64,000 bases of DNA from Moritella sp. (GTDB lineage Bacteria > Pseudomonadota > Gammaproteobacteria > Enterobacterales > Moritellaceae), in NCBI RefSeq assembly GCF_013215705.1, contig NZ_JABSQR010000005.1, positions 186,001 through 250,000 of the forward strand, in the 5' to 3' direction. A program made the position numbers and the translations under genes. The notes beneath the pieces were generated by a model. The model had not been told where the DNA came from. It saw only the letters and a program-made list of their open reading frames with translations, and made no database searches. Below, piece after piece: positions 9,882 to 19,805 of the stretch. How positions within the stretch are numbered: position 1 is the stretch's first letter; the number at the start of each line of letters is the position of its first letter.

Positions 9882-11777
9882 CTATTGTTTGTGCATAGGT
9901 TCAGGGTTATAAAACTCAGCTGGTAATACAGGCTTCAGCCTTTCAGAGAGATACATAGCCCCTTGTTTTGTCGTGTGCACTTCATCATAGAAAAACGGCA
10001 GACCATTTTTATCGACGACATTGCATCTTTTAACCGGACAGAATGCGTTAGTCATATTAATAAACTGATAACCTGCATCCTGATTTTCACGGAAAAATTG
10101 ATTATTTTTAATATTAGTAGAAGGCAGTGATTTGAGCACCACTTCACCTACCTCCGTCCCATCTTTAAAAGCATTAAGCATTATAATTGGCAGTGGTTTA
10201 TGCATACCTTTATTACCGATAATAACTATTTTTGCTTGTGGGTTTTTTTGTTTTATCGCTTTAATTGCTTTGAGGTTATAGTCTAGAGACCAGTTACGCC
10301 AATTCATCGCAATGAAAATATAGTCAGCACTTAATAAGCGCGTATCAGCGGTTATTTTTCTGATCCTTTTACCGCATTTAAGTAATCTTTTTTCGCCGAT
10401 ATGTTCAGATAGGTTGACTCTGTCGTAGAGCGCATTTAATGGTTTAGGTAGGTGGTAAAACACACCACATTTAGCGGATACTTTTAGCGCCATAAAATTA
10501 ATTTTGTCATTATTCATGACATTGATTTTCTCATTGATGGCATTAGCAAAGTCAGCCGATTGTGAATCACCGATAAACATCACATTTAATTTATGCTCAT
10601 CAATTTTATGTCTTTTGAGTTTGTCTATCATTTGCCAAGTAAAAAGCTCACCTTTATCTGATTGTTCTAAATTGGCGGCAATAATGTGTTTCGGCATACC
10701 GGATATTTGATATAACAGGAAGGGTGTCGATTTATAAAATATGACAAAAATTAAGGTCGTAACTAGTGTGAAAATAATGGTTTTTCTTTGGGTTTTAAAC
10801 TGGTTTTGTTCAATGAGATAATAACTAATCGCACCAAAAACAACAGACAATAATATGCCAATTGGCGCCCAGTTATCCAATTGGTAATATGCCCCATAGA
10901 CCGCAATAGGCCAGTGCCAGAGATAGATTGAGTATGACCATTTACCGAGCGCTTGAAACAGAAAATTATTGGTGAAAATACTTGTTTCTCGGTTACTTAG
11001 CAGAATGAGGTAGGTACCGAATACAGGCACACAAGCCACGTAACCCGGCCAAGGTGTCATTTTAGACGTGAACGCAAATGATAATAACATTAACGTAATG
11101 CCAATAATCTCGAGTAACCTTTTTTGATTTTTGTGTAATGTTATCGGATAGAAATAAGCGACGCCGCCTAACAGCATTTCCCAAGCACGAGTTGAGAGAG
11201 AAAAATAAGCGAAGGTCGGCCATTTATCTGTTGCCACAACGCAAAATATAAACCCGAGGACAGTGGCGACGATCAACAGGCGTTTTAAATTTTCAAGAGA
11301 GAAAAATTGTTTTAGAAACAGCAGTATAACTGGGTATATAATATAGAACTGCCATTCGACGGATAATGACCAGGTATGTAGCAACCACTTTTCGTAGGCG
11401 CTGGCATCAAAGTAACCAGACTCATAATAATAAGTAATGTTTGATAGAAAAGTGATGCTGCTAGCGACATGCTTACCTAAGGTTAGATAATCGAATGGCG
11501 GCAATATAAACCAAGTAACGAATAATAATATACAGCACAGGGCTGCAAGCGGGGGAATGATTCGATTTGCTCTGCATAAATAAAAATCAACTAAATTTAA
11601 CGAATTAGTGTTTAAGCCTTTAAAGATAATACCTGTCATTAAAAAACCAGAAATGACAAAGAAAATATCGACACCAGCGAAACCTCCGGGCGCGATGCTC
11701 GGATTAAAATGGAACAATACGACAGCAATAAGTGCAATTGCTCTTAACCCATTTATATCGTTTCTAAATTTTACCAT
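9882..11777 (-). CDS. Acyltransferase 3 / SGNH O-acyltransferase (OafA-like)
   Basis: The 631-residue membrane protein combines an N-terminal acyltransferase-3 domain of about ten helices with a C-terminal SGNH hydrolase-like domain. The first opens with INGLRAIALIAVVLFHF and GGFAGVDIFFVISGFLMTG, holding the family's His and R/DxF motifs. The second begins with VMFIGDSQSADF near residue 401 and carries a late DEVHTTKQGA (Asp/His). Proteins of this architecture O-acetylate lipopolysaccharide O-antigen, capsule or other surface sugars. No polysaccharide genes are adjacent, so the acceptor is unknown. It sits between rluE and icd, which are nearly adjacent in many relatives, and looks like an insertion. 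Confidence 0.9.
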   Translation of the reverse strand: MVKFRNDINGLRAIALIAVVLFHFNPSIAPGGFAGVDIFFVISGFLMTGIIFKGLNTNSLNLVDFYLCRANRIIPPLAALCCILLFVTWFILPPFDYLTLGKHVASSITFLSNITYYYESGYFDASAYEKWLLHTWSLSVEWQFYIIYPVILLFLKQFFSLENLKRLLIVATVLGFIFCVVATDKWPTFAYFSLSTRAWEMLLGGVAYFYPITLHKNQKRLLEIIGITLMLLSFAFTSKMTPWPGYVACVPVFGTYLILLSNRETSIFTNNFLFQALGKWSYSIYLWHWPIAVYGAYYQLDNWAPIGILLSVVFGAISYYLIEQNQFKTQRKTIIFTLVTTLIFVIFYKSTPFLLYQISGMPKHIIAANLEQSDKGELFTWQMIDKLKRHKIDEHKLNVMFIGDSQSADFANAINEKINVMNNDKINFMALKVSAKCGVFYHLPKPLNALYDRVNLSEHIGEKRLLKCGKRIRKITADTRLLSADYIFIAMNWRNWSLDYNLKAIKAIKQKNPQAKIVIIGNKGMHKPLPIIMLNAFKDGTEVGEVVLKSLPSTNIKNNQFFRENQDAGYQFINMTNAFCPVKRCNVVDKNGLPFFYDEVHTTKQGAMYLSERLKPVLPAEFYNPEPMHKQ

Positions 11778-12098
11778 GTATACCTTCAGACGTAATTGTC
11801 GTGATTTTTGCTTTCAATGTATCGCAACATTCGATTCTACGTCATTGTCACCTTTCATATACTATTTTAAATCACGGTGTCCAAAAAGAAAGCTTTAGCC
11901 ACAAGAGACATCAAAATTATGATGGGGAATAGGGGGGAATAGGAGGAATAGATACGCGATATATTAATTGACTGTGACTCGTGTCTTTAGAAAATAGGGA
12001 CAGCCATTAGCAAATAAGTACAGTTATTAGAATATAAAAAGTAAAAAGCCCGCAACAGATTAATCTATTGCGGGCTGAATATAAGTAGCTGTTATTAC
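11778..12098. other. Intergenic stretch upstream of the acyltransferase
   Basis: About 320 bp. It contains the icd terminator at its right end and a G-rich run (GGGGAATAGG repeated near 11925-11945). No ORF or RNA gene was recognised. The acyltransferase promoter should lie near 11790-11880. Confidence 0.5.
12047..12076 (-). terminator. Rho-independent terminator of icd
   Basis: The stem AGCCCGCAA/TTGCGGGCT is extended by an AGATTAATCT palindrome, and the minus strand continues with a U run (TTTTTAC). The position directly after the icd stop supports it. Confidence 0.88.
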
Positions 12099-14336
12099 TT
12101 AGCTAAGCGCAGTACTCAGTAAATCATTGAATGTTTTACTTGGGCGCATAATTGCTTCTAATTTAACTGGATCTGCGTTGAAGTAACCACCAATATCGAC
12201 CGCTTTGCCTTGAACTGAATTTAGCTCTTCGACAATTTTCTGTTCATTTTCAGCGAGACTTGCAGCCAGCGGCGTAAACTGTGTAGCGAGTTCTGTGTCT
12301 TCAGTCTGTTCAGATAGGCACTTAGCCCAGAATAGAGACAGATAGAAGTGGCTGCCACGGTTATCCAGTTCACCAGTACGACGTGATGGTGATTTACCGT
12401 TATCAAGTAGCATTTCAGTTGCTTGATCGAGTGTCGCGGCTAATACTTTTGCTTTAACGCTGCCTGTTTTCTTCGCAACAGCTTCTAGCGAAACCGTTAA
12501 CGCGAGGTATTCACCCAGCGAATCCCAACGTAAATGGTTTTCTTCAACAAGTTGCTGTACGTGTTTTGGCGCTGAACCACCGGCACCCGTTTCAAACAAA
12601 CCACCGCCAGCCATTAATGGCACGATAGATAGCATTTTAGCACTGGTGCCTAATTCCATAATTGGGAATAGGTCAGTCAGGTAATCACGTAGAATGTTAC
12701 CTGTTGCTGAAATAGTATCTAGGCCGCGTACCACACGTTCAAGTGTGTAACGCATCGCACGTACTTGTGACATGATCTGAATGTCTAGACCTTCAGTGTT
12801 ATGATCTTTAAGGTATTCATTTACCTTAAAGATCAGTTCATTTTCATGCGGACGGTAACGATCAAGCCAGAATACAACGGGTGTATCTGAATCTCTTGCG
12901 CGCTCTACCGATAATTTAACCCAGTCGCGGATTGGTGCATCTTTCACTTGGCACATACGCCAGATATCGTCTTTCTCAACGTTCTGGATCATCAGTACTT
13001 CGCCAGTGTCGATATCAACAATACGTGCTTCACCTGTTGCTGGTGCTTCAAATGTTTTGTCGTGTGAACCGTATTCTTCGGCTTTTTGTGCCATTAAGCC
13101 AACGTTTGGTACGCTGCCCATAGTGACTGGATCAAATGCCCCGTTGGTTTTACAGAATGCGATTATTTCTTGGTAGATACGGGCGAACGTTGATTCTGGG
13201 ATCACGGCTTTAGTGTCTTTTGGACGACCATCAGCACCCCACATTTTACCACCACTACGGATCATAGCAGGCATAGACGCATCAACGATAACATCGTTTG
13301 GCGCGTGTAGATTCGAGATACCTTTATCAGAATCAACCATTGCCAATTCTGGACGATGTGCGTGACAAGCGTGTAAGTCACGACGAATTTCTTCGCGTTG
13401 TGAACTTGGTAGATCGGCTATTTTATCGTAAAGATTAGATAAACCGTTATTTACATTTACGCCAAGCTTTTTAAATAGTACATCGTGTTTTGCAAACGCG
13501 TCTTTGTAGAAAATTCTTACCGCGTGACCAAACACAATCGGGTGAGATACTTTCATCATGGTTGCTTTTACGTGTAGTGAAAACATCATGCCCGTTTCGT
13601 AAGCATCTTGCATTTCTTGTTCGTAAAAATCACATAGCGCGGTTTTACTCATGTACATGCTGTCGATAATTTCGCCATCTAGCAGTGCGATGTTATCTTT
13701 AAGCACGATTGTTTCGCCGCTTTCCGTTACTAGTTCCATTCTTACATTGCGTGCGCGATCTAGCGTGATTGATTTTTCGCCGTGGTAGAAATCACCATCA
13801 CGCATATGGGCGACGTGAGTTTGCGATGCTTGGCTCCATTTAGCCATTGAATGCGGGTGTTTACGTGCGTAATTTTTTACGGCTTTAGGCGCTCGACGAT
13901 CTGAGTTACCTTCACGTAGTACCGGATTTACCGCACTACCAAGTGCTGTGGAATAGCGTTGTAAAATCGATTTTTCTTCATCAGACTGCGGATTTTCTGG
14001 AAGGTTTGGAATTGGGAATCCTTGGGATTGCAATTCACTAATTGCTGCCTGTAGTTGTGGTACAGATGCACTGATATTAGGCAGTTTGATAATATTAGTA
14101 TTTGGATCTTGTGTTAAACGACCAAGTTCGCTGAGGTTGTCAGGTAGTTGCTGTTCTTCGGTTAAATAATCTGGAAATTCTGCCAGAAGTCTGGCTGCAA
14201 CTGATATATCACTTTTAACTATGTCAATTCCTGCCGCAGACGTGAATGTCTCGACGATTGGTAGAAGTGAATAAGTCGCCAACAAAGGTGCTTCGTCGGT
14301 TAACGTATAAATAATCTTTGAGTTTTCTTCAGACAT
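12099..14336 (-). CDS. icd: Isocitrate dehydrogenase, NADP-dependent, monomeric type
   Basis: The 745-residue protein is the large monomeric isocitrate dehydrogenase (IDH-II type), not the 416-residue dimeric enzyme of E. coli. Typical segments are NVGLMAQKAEEYGSHDKTF, NGLSNLYDKIADLP and SDRRAPKAVKNYARKHPH. It oxidises isocitrate to 2-oxoglutarate in the TCA cycle. The start at 14336 (MSEENS) follows an AGGGAA ribosome site and matches the family N-terminus; the 17 codons upstream have no support. Monomeric forms are common in Vibrio, Colwellia and other marine bacteria. Confidence 0.97.
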   Translation of the reverse strand: MSEENSKIIYTLTDEAPLLATYSLLPIVETFTSAAGIDIVKSDISVAARLLAEFPDYLTEEQQLPDNLSELGRLTQDPNTNIIKLPNISASVPQLQAAISELQSQGFPIPNLPENPQSDEEKSILQRYSTALGSAVNPVLREGNSDRRAPKAVKNYARKHPHSMAKWSQASQTHVAHMRDGDFYHGEKSITLDRARNVRMELVTESGETIVLKDNIALLDGEIIDSMYMSKTALCDFYEQEMQDAYETGMMFSLHVKATMMKVSHPIVFGHAVRIFYKDAFAKHDVLFKKLGVNVNNGLSNLYDKIADLPSSQREEIRRDLHACHAHRPELAMVDSDKGISNLHAPNDVIVDASMPAMIRSGGKMWGADGRPKDTKAVIPESTFARIYQEIIAFCKTNGAFDPVTMGSVPNVGLMAQKAEEYGSHDKTFEAPATGEARIVDIDTGEVLMIQNVEKDDIWRMCQVKDAPIRDWVKLSVERARDSDTPVVFWLDRYRPHENELIFKVNEYLKDHNTEGLDIQIMSQVRAMRYTLERVVRGLDTISATGNILRDYLTDLFPIMELGTSAKMLSIVPLMAGGGLFETGAGGSAPKHVQQLVEENHLRWDSLGEYLALTVSLEAVAKKTGSVKAKVLAATLDQATEMLLDNGKSPSRRTGELDNRGSHFYLSLFWAKCLSEQTEDTELATQFTPLAASLAENEQKIVEELNSVQGKAVDIGGYFNADPVKLEAIMRPSKTFNDLLSTALS

Positions 14337-14882
14337 ATTATTCCCTGGATTACTAGCATATGGTCCCCCTGCTATAATTCGGAACATCTGAATCTAGTGT
14401 CTTGCAAATAAGAGCAGATTCTAGGGGGAATTGAAAATTGTTATAGCTAGGTTGCAGAAATCGCAACAGCTGTTATCCTAGCAGATGTTCCGTATCTACT
14501 TTTTTTATAATACCATACAAACCGAATAAACAACCTTGTTTCACGTCAAAATAGCTGAAATCATACCACTTTATCATTATTTGTGATGAGCATAGCTATC
14601 CTTTAAAGTCGATGCATTAGCACTCGATGCGACTATTTCCTCGGTACGCAGTAACTATTCATTAACTTAATAACTACACTTTCAGTCGCTTGCACCGATT
14701 TTTCAATTAGCTGGTTCTGTTGCTTTATTGAGTCAATATATTGCTCAAGGTGAGCTGATGATTAAAATATAGGTAGACTTACTGATTCTATAATCACAGT
14801 GTCAAAAGATCTTTGACGTTGTGTGTTTTATGTGTAAATTTATCTAATATCACTTAATTAATGGAATAAAAAGGGAACTGTT
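14337..14882. other. Intergenic stretch between icd and the ABM gene
   Basis: About 545 bp between divergent genes with no credible ORF. It must hold both promoters. An interrupted repeat with TTATCATTATTTGTGATGAG near 14570 resembles a weak CRP half-site but is not convincing. Confidence 0.5.
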
Positions 14883-15233
14883 ATGACCAGTCGAGTATAC
14901 GTTTTAGCGCAATTCAAACCAAAGGAAGGCAAGGAAGATGAGTTATTTGAAATTTTAAAAGCACTGGAACCGGATTCTTATCGAGAAGAAGGTTGTATTC
15001 AATATATGCTAACTCGTCAAATTAGTCATCCAAGTGCCACAAACAATGAATATCCGATTGTATTTAATGAAATTTGGGAGAATGCCGAGGCTTGGTCTGC
15101 TCATGGACGTAGAACGCAAATTCAACATTTTTTTGAAACTCAAGTGCAAGCAGAAACGGGTTTAGTTGCAGATGTCGTTGTAACGGCTTATACAGATGAA
15201 GGGCATAATTACGATCCCCCTGTTTATGCATGA
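14883..15233 (+). CDS. Antibiotic biosynthesis monooxygenase (ABM) domain protein
   Basis: The 116-residue protein has the dimeric alpha+beta barrel ABM fold: VLAQFKPKEGKEDELFEILKAL, EEGCIQYMLTR, then FNEIWENAEAWSAHGRRTQIQHFFE. YgiN-type quinol monooxygenases and small heme- or polyketide-acting enzymes share it. The HxxxxxIQHF helix is conserved. The substrate is unknown. An AAAAGGGA ribosome site precedes the start. It is a single gene facing the thioredoxin-like gene. Confidence 0.85.
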   Translation: MTSRVYVLAQFKPKEGKEDELFEILKALEPDSYREEGCIQYMLTRQISHPSATNNEYPIVFNEIWENAEAWSAHGRRTQIQHFFETQVQAETGLVADVVVTAYTDEGHNYDPPVYA

Positions 15234-15257
15234 TTAAGGTCGTCAATTAAGATAAAA

Positions 15258-15280
15258 AACCTGAGCATGATACTCAGGTT
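15258..15280 (-). terminator. Terminator of the CnoX-like gene
   Basis: The stem AACCTGAG/CTCAGGTT with a 7-nt loop is followed on the minus strand by TTTTTATC. It serves the thioredoxin-TPR gene ending at 15319. Confidence 0.82.
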
Positions 15281-15318
15281 CATGAGCCTGATATTAGCTT
15301 GAATGATTAAATCGACAA

Positions 15319-16170
15319 TTAATACATCAAGCTATACAGTTTACGACGATAGTCAGCTACAAGTGCAGCGTCAGTCATTACTGATAATAGTTCTAAATAA
15401 ACCTTTCTTGCGCCACCCTCTAAGAAATCATATTCCGCAGTTAATATTTTAAATAGCAGTACCATCGCATCGTTATGCTTGTTGGCAATTTGCAGTTGCA
15501 GTGCCAGATCATAAGCAACTTGTAAATCATCAGGGTTTGCATCATGGGCGGCTGTTAATGCGATGATCTCCGGTGTTTCTGCTGATTTTTTAGCTGTCTC
15601 TAAATGTGAACGTAGCGTTTGATATTGGTTACTTTGTTGCTCATCTTCAGCAAATGTATCAAGGAGTGCTTCGGTGGCTTCAACTTGGTGTGAACCCAGC
15701 AGTGCTTGTGCATAAGCAATTTTGATATCGGTATTATCCGGTGCCAGTTCATAAGCTTGGCCCATTAGTGGCACCGCTTCTGTAAATTTACTGTCCATTA
15801 ACAGCATTTGTGCTTGTTGCAACAAGACTTCTTCTTGTTTTGGTAAGTGACGGCTGATGATTTCACGGATAGCCGCTTCTTCTTGCTCACCCACAAAACT
15901 ATCAACAGGCTTACCGTCTTTGAAGATAGCAATGGTCGGTAGGCTTTTAATGCCAAATTGCTGAACTAATTCGGGATGACGGTCGCAATTTAATCGAGCG
16001 AGAATTATTTGGCCATTTAAGCTTTGGGCGATATTTAATAGGCGGGCACTTACTTGGTTTTCTGGTGCACGTTCAGACCAGAAATCAATGACGATTGGTT
16101 GCTCGTATTTACCTTGTAGTAAGATCTCTTGAAAGTTTTCACTGGTAAGGTCAAGGATATAATTCTGCAC
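15319..16170 (-). CDS. cnoX: CnoX/YbbN-like thioredoxin-TPR co-chaperone
   Basis: The 283-residue protein has an N-terminal thioredoxin fold of about 110 residues (DFWSERAPENQV, ARLNCDRHPELVQQFGIKSLPTIAIF) and a C-terminal TPR-like helical domain. This is the layout of E. coli CnoX (YbbN), a chaperedoxin that hands substrates to GroEL. The usual CxxC site is replaced by SERAPEN (residues 32-38), so neither active-site cysteine is present and no thiol reductase activity is expected; a holdase role remains possible. The start is a GTG at 16170 with a GGAG ribosome site. Confidence 0.9.
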   Translation of the reverse strand: MQNYILDLTSENFQEILLQGKYEQPIVIDFWSERAPENQVSARLLNIAQSLNGQIILARLNCDRHPELVQQFGIKSLPTIAIFKDGKPVDSFVGEQEEAAIREIISRHLPKQEEVLLQQAQMLLMDSKFTEAVPLMGQAYELAPDNTDIKIAYAQALLGSHQVEATEALLDTFAEDEQQSNQYQTLRSHLETAKKSAETPEIIALTAAHDANPDDLQVAYDLALQLQIANKHNDAMVLLFKILTAEYDFLEGGARKVYLELLSVMTDAALVADYRRKLYSLMY

Positions 16171-16347
16171 TGATTAACTCCGTCAAATTGCGTATCGATA
16201 TAAATTCGGTATATGAAAGACATATGGGGGGTAAAGTTAGCATAATCAAGTCTGCAAGTACTGCTTATCAGTGAGACATAGATCACTGTAGGAAAAACAA
16301 AATCAGCATATATTCAAGAGTCACCGTTTTTAAGGATGAGATCTAGG

Positions 16348-18084
16348 ATGAGTAAATCTTTATTTGTAAACGGTATCAGTTGTGCTTTGCTGGCTTACTT
16401 AAATTTAACACCTGCATTTGCCAGTACCAGTACGGCATTAACCCAAGCAAACAGTAATACCGCACAATTAGCGATGAATGTGCTACCGTCAGTCACTAAT
16501 GCCGCGGCACAATTATTGTACCAAGGTAGTTTTGGGCCAACATCTGAAACATTATTCAGTGCTCAACAAGTGACACGACAGGAGTGGGTTAATACACAAA
16601 TGAAATTACCACCGAGTTGGCATTACCCATTAACCGCGCAATATTGTGGTGTTTCCAATACGGATATTGTTAATACGCCAAACAAGGCAGTCGACAATAC
16701 TAAAAAAGACAATCCGCGAGCGTGTTTAAAAGCGCAAGAGTCGGTGTGGCTTGAACATGCGCTGACAGCCAAAGATCAGTTACGTCAGCGTATGGCATTT
16801 GCATTATCACAAATATTAGTGGTCTCGAGTGAGGAACCGCCGTTGCCGCGTTATGGCGATGGCTTAGCTTGGTATTATGATATTTTACTCAAGCATAGTT
16901 TTGGTAACTACCGTGATTTGTTGCAAGATGTCACCTTGTCGCCTGCAATGGGCGTTTATCTTTCCATGCAAGGTAACCGTAAAACCAACCTGAAAAAAAA
17001 TACCTTTCCCGATGAAAACTATGCCCGTGAAGTCATGCAGTTATTTAGCATTGGTTTGTATCAGCTGGATATGAGTGGACAAGCTATTTTAGATACGCAA
17101 GGACATAAGATCCCAAGCTACCAACAAGCTGATGTAGAAAACTTAGCAAGGGTATTTACCGGTTGGGATCTGGTTGAGAATAAACGTTATGGGCATAGTC
17201 GCAGTGGTCGTTATGATAAATTTATGGCGCTGACACCAAAGCAACATGATTATACAGCCAAAACCCTCTTTGAACAGCCAATTGCAGCGGGGATGAAGGC
17301 CGATAAAGAACTGTCGTTGAGTTTAGATTTATTATTTAATCACCCCAATGTCGGACCTTTTATTAGTCGTCAGTTGATCCAACGTCTGGTGTCATCGAAT
17401 CCATCACCAGAGTACATTAAACGCGTCGCGACGGTATTTAATGATAATGGCGACGGTGATCGTGGTGATTTAGGGGCGGTAGTACAAGCTATTTTACTCG
17501 ATGATGATGCACAAGGCTCGACGACTTCGCCGGCATTTAAATTAAAAGAGCCATTGTTAAATTACATAGGCTTTTTACGTGCTTTTTCAGCCACGCCCAA
17601 AACTGAACATTATCATTTACGTCAGCTAAACGGCACATTCGGTCAAGGGCCAATGCGTGCTAACTCGGTGTTTAATTTTTATCAGCCCGATTTTAAACCG
17701 AACTTTGCACCTGACGATAACTCTAATTATCTTGTAGAGAATAGCGGCGTTGATGAATCAGCTAATCAACAACTGACGACTGTCGCTCCGGAAGCACAGA
17801 TCATGGTTGATCCGCTTATTATCAAACAGCTGTCTTTAATGTTTAAGCAAACCATGTCAAATAAGGCTAACTTCAATTTGGATCTCTCTGCGCCATTAGC
17901 ACTCGCGGATAATAGTGTTGATATGCTCGACTATCTTGATCAATTGTTACTCGCGGGAAAAATGAGCCCCGCATTTAAAGTGCAGTTACAGTCACACTTA
18001 GCCAAGATCAAAGGGCAAAAAAGGCAGTTGAAAGAAGCTATTTATTTGATCGTCAGCTCTGCTGATTATGCCGTGCAGCCTTAG
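16348..18084 (+). CDS. DUF1800 family secreted protein
   Basis: The chosen ATG at 16348 gives MSKSLFVNGISCALLAYLNLTPAFA, a signal peptide; an ATG four codons earlier lies directly on the AAGG ribosome site. DUF1800 hallmarks are present: LKHSFGNYRDLLQDVTLSPAMGVYLS, ENYAREVMQLFSIGLYQL, VENLARVFTGWDL, FISRQLIQRLVSSNPSP and NSVFNFYQPDF. The family's biochemical role is not established. It nearly always stands next to a DUF1501 gene, here 5 bp downstream, so the two form an operon and probably act together in the envelope. Confidence 0.92.
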   Translation: MSKSLFVNGISCALLAYLNLTPAFASTSTALTQANSNTAQLAMNVLPSVTNAAAQLLYQGSFGPTSETLFSAQQVTRQEWVNTQMKLPPSWHYPLTAQYCGVSNTDIVNTPNKAVDNTKKDNPRACLKAQESVWLEHALTAKDQLRQRMAFALSQILVVSSEEPPLPRYGDGLAWYYDILLKHSFGNYRDLLQDVTLSPAMGVYLSMQGNRKTNLKKNTFPDENYAREVMQLFSIGLYQLDMSGQAILDTQGHKIPSYQQADVENLARVFTGWDLVENKRYGHSRSGRYDKFMALTPKQHDYTAKTLFEQPIAAGMKADKELSLSLDLLFNHPNVGPFISRQLIQRLVSSNPSPEYIKRVATVFNDNGDGDRGDLGAVVQAILLDDDAQGSTTSPAFKLKEPLLNYIGFLRAFSATPKTEHYHLRQLNGTFGQGPMRANSVFNFYQPDFKPNFAPDDNSNYLVENSGVDESANQQLTTVAPEAQIMVDPLIIKQLSLMFKQTMSNKANFNLDLSAPLALADNSVDMLDYLDQLLLAGKMSPAFKVQLQSHLAKIKGQKRQLKEAIYLIVSSADYAVQP

Positions 18085-18089
18085 GAATA

Positions 18090-19538
18090 ATGGCAATGAT
18101 ATTACGCAGAGAAGTACTTAAGGCATTAGGGTTATTAGGCGCATCAACGGCATTACTGCAATCTCATTCTTTACATGCGTTGCAACAGGTCGCAGATCAA
18201 CAACAGTCGGCAGCAGATTATAAAGGCTTGGTTTGTATCATGTTGAACGGGGGCAATGATGCCTTTAACATGGTGTTTCCTGATAGCCCGCACCGTGAAT
18301 ATAAAAACTACATGCATACACGGCAGGCATTAGCTGTGCCTAATTATGTTAATCAGCCGCAGTACTTGGCGAACAAAGGTGATGAGCGTTATAGCAAACA
18401 ATTATTGCCGATCATGTTACGTGACCTTAATGGTGAACAGCATGCGCTTAATTTGCATCCTGGTATGCAAGGGCTACAAACATTAACTCAGGAAGGACAG
18501 CTTGCTGTTGTGGCGAATACAGGGGTATTAATTGAGCCGGGTACCCGGGATGAATTTAAGAAAAATAGAAAACGTAAACCGGCCTTTTTGTTCGCCCACA
18601 ATCAGCAACGCAAGGCGGTGTATTCTGGTATTGCTGATAATAATAAGACAACGGGATGGGCGGGGCATATGAATGAACTCGCCAGTATCATGAGTCATAA
18701 CACCAGTACTGTGTTACCTGTGGGTATTTCATTCCATGGCAGTAATCAATGGTTACGTGGCCAACAAACGATGGGCGCGGTATTGGCACCCGGAAAACCG
18801 GGGGGAATTGTCGGACTCGGAGAGAAAGGTAACAAAAGACAACGAGCGCGAACTGCAGCGGCGCAAGCCTTACAAACGCTGCCCAGTGATGATGTGTTAT
18901 TGCGTTTGATGCGCGGTAAATTAGCGTCGGCGCAAGATCTATCGGCAGTATTAACGCAATTGTGGACGACTCACCGTAAAGCGTTAGCCAAACTTGACGC
19001 TTTGTTTGATAACGGTAAACTATCTCGGCAATTAGCCGCCGTGGCGCAAACGATCTTCTTACGTGAAAGTTTAGGTATGCACCGTCAAGTATTCATGGTC
19101 GAGTTAGGGGGCTTTGATACCCACGCCGGGCAGATCGATAAGCAGCCTTTATTATTGGTTGAGTTGAGTAAGGCAATAAGTAGTTTTCAACAGGCGTTAG
19201 CCTCTTTGTCTTTAACCAAGCAAGTGACTACATTTACCGCCTCTGATTTTGGGCGTACGTTAACCAGCAATGGCAATGGCACCGACCATGGCTGGGGTTC
19301 ACATCAGCTGGTGATTGGTGGTGCCGTACAAGGTGGCCTATACGGTCAATGGCCAAATATGTTACGTGGTGGCGTTGATGATTATCGTAGTGGACGATTG
19401 CTGCCAACCACCTCTCTCACACAAATAAATGCCAGTTTAGCGGCTTGGTTTGGTGCGTCTGATGATGAGGTTAATGCACTTTTTCCGAATCTTAGTTATT
19501 TCCCTGCTGGGGCATTACCATTATTTAAACGAGTCTAA
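18090..19538 (+). CDS. DUF1501 family protein with Tat signal
   Basis: The N-terminus MILRREVLKALGLLGASTALL carries a twin-arginine export motif (RREVLKALG), so the protein is exported folded. The body matches DUF1501, an alkaline-phosphatase-superfamily-like family: LVCIMLNGGNDAFNMVFP, VELGGFDTHAGQIDKQPLLL, and near the C-terminus TFTASDFGRTLTSNGNGTDHGWGSHQ with GGLYG. The Asp, His and Thr residues in these motifs could bind metal. It partners the DUF1800 gene just upstream. The function is unknown. Confidence 0.92.
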   Translation: MAMILRREVLKALGLLGASTALLQSHSLHALQQVADQQQSAADYKGLVCIMLNGGNDAFNMVFPDSPHREYKNYMHTRQALAVPNYVNQPQYLANKGDERYSKQLLPIMLRDLNGEQHALNLHPGMQGLQTLTQEGQLAVVANTGVLIEPGTRDEFKKNRKRKPAFLFAHNQQRKAVYSGIADNNKTTGWAGHMNELASIMSHNTSTVLPVGISFHGSNQWLRGQQTMGAVLAPGKPGGIVGLGEKGNKRQRARTAAAQALQTLPSDDVLLRLMRGKLASAQDLSAVLTQLWTTHRKALAKLDALFDNGKLSRQLAAVAQTIFLRESLGMHRQVFMVELGGFDTHAGQIDKQPLLLVELSKAISSFQQALASLSLTKQVTTFTASDFGRTLTSNGNGTDHGWGSHQLVIGGAVQGGLYGQWPNMLRGGVDDYRSGRLLPTTSLTQINASLAAWFGASDDEVNALFPNLSYFPAGALPLFKRV

Positions 19539-19601
19539 TTAATTTTTTATATGTGACGAGTATTCCGCTTCTATTTTTCAATATACATACTCCCTGTTTA
19601 G

Positions 19602-19805
19602 TATTTCTCAATACGTAATGCAATCATTCAAGAAGCGCCTTATGTGCTTGATAAAGCGAGAACGGTAGTGCAAACGGCAAATATTATTAATACTGTTGCT
19701 GCACAAGGCGCTGAACTTATTGTCTTTCCTGAGGCTTTTACTCCCGGTTATCCGGCATGGATATGGCGACTTAGACCGGGTGGTGATTGGGGGGGAAGTG
19801 AATAG
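19602..19805 (+). pseudogene. Nitrilase remnant (N-terminal part only)
   Basis: The frame translates to IIQEAPYVLDKARTVV, then AAQGAELIVFPEAFTPGYP and AWIWRLRPGGDWGGSE before a TAG at 19803. This is the start of an aliphatic nitrilase/cyanide hydratase, including the first catalytic glutamate (FPEAF). No ATG is found at the expected start, and the catalytic Lys and Cys parts are missing. The rest of the gene has been deleted; the following 100 bp encode an unrelated hydrophobic tail (GIFATLLGVLLLVSP) of unknown origin. Confidence 0.75.

Noticed and set aside
14337-14882. CRP site between icd and the ABM gene
   Set aside because: Only one half-site is recognisable; the partner half is poor and spacing does not fit.
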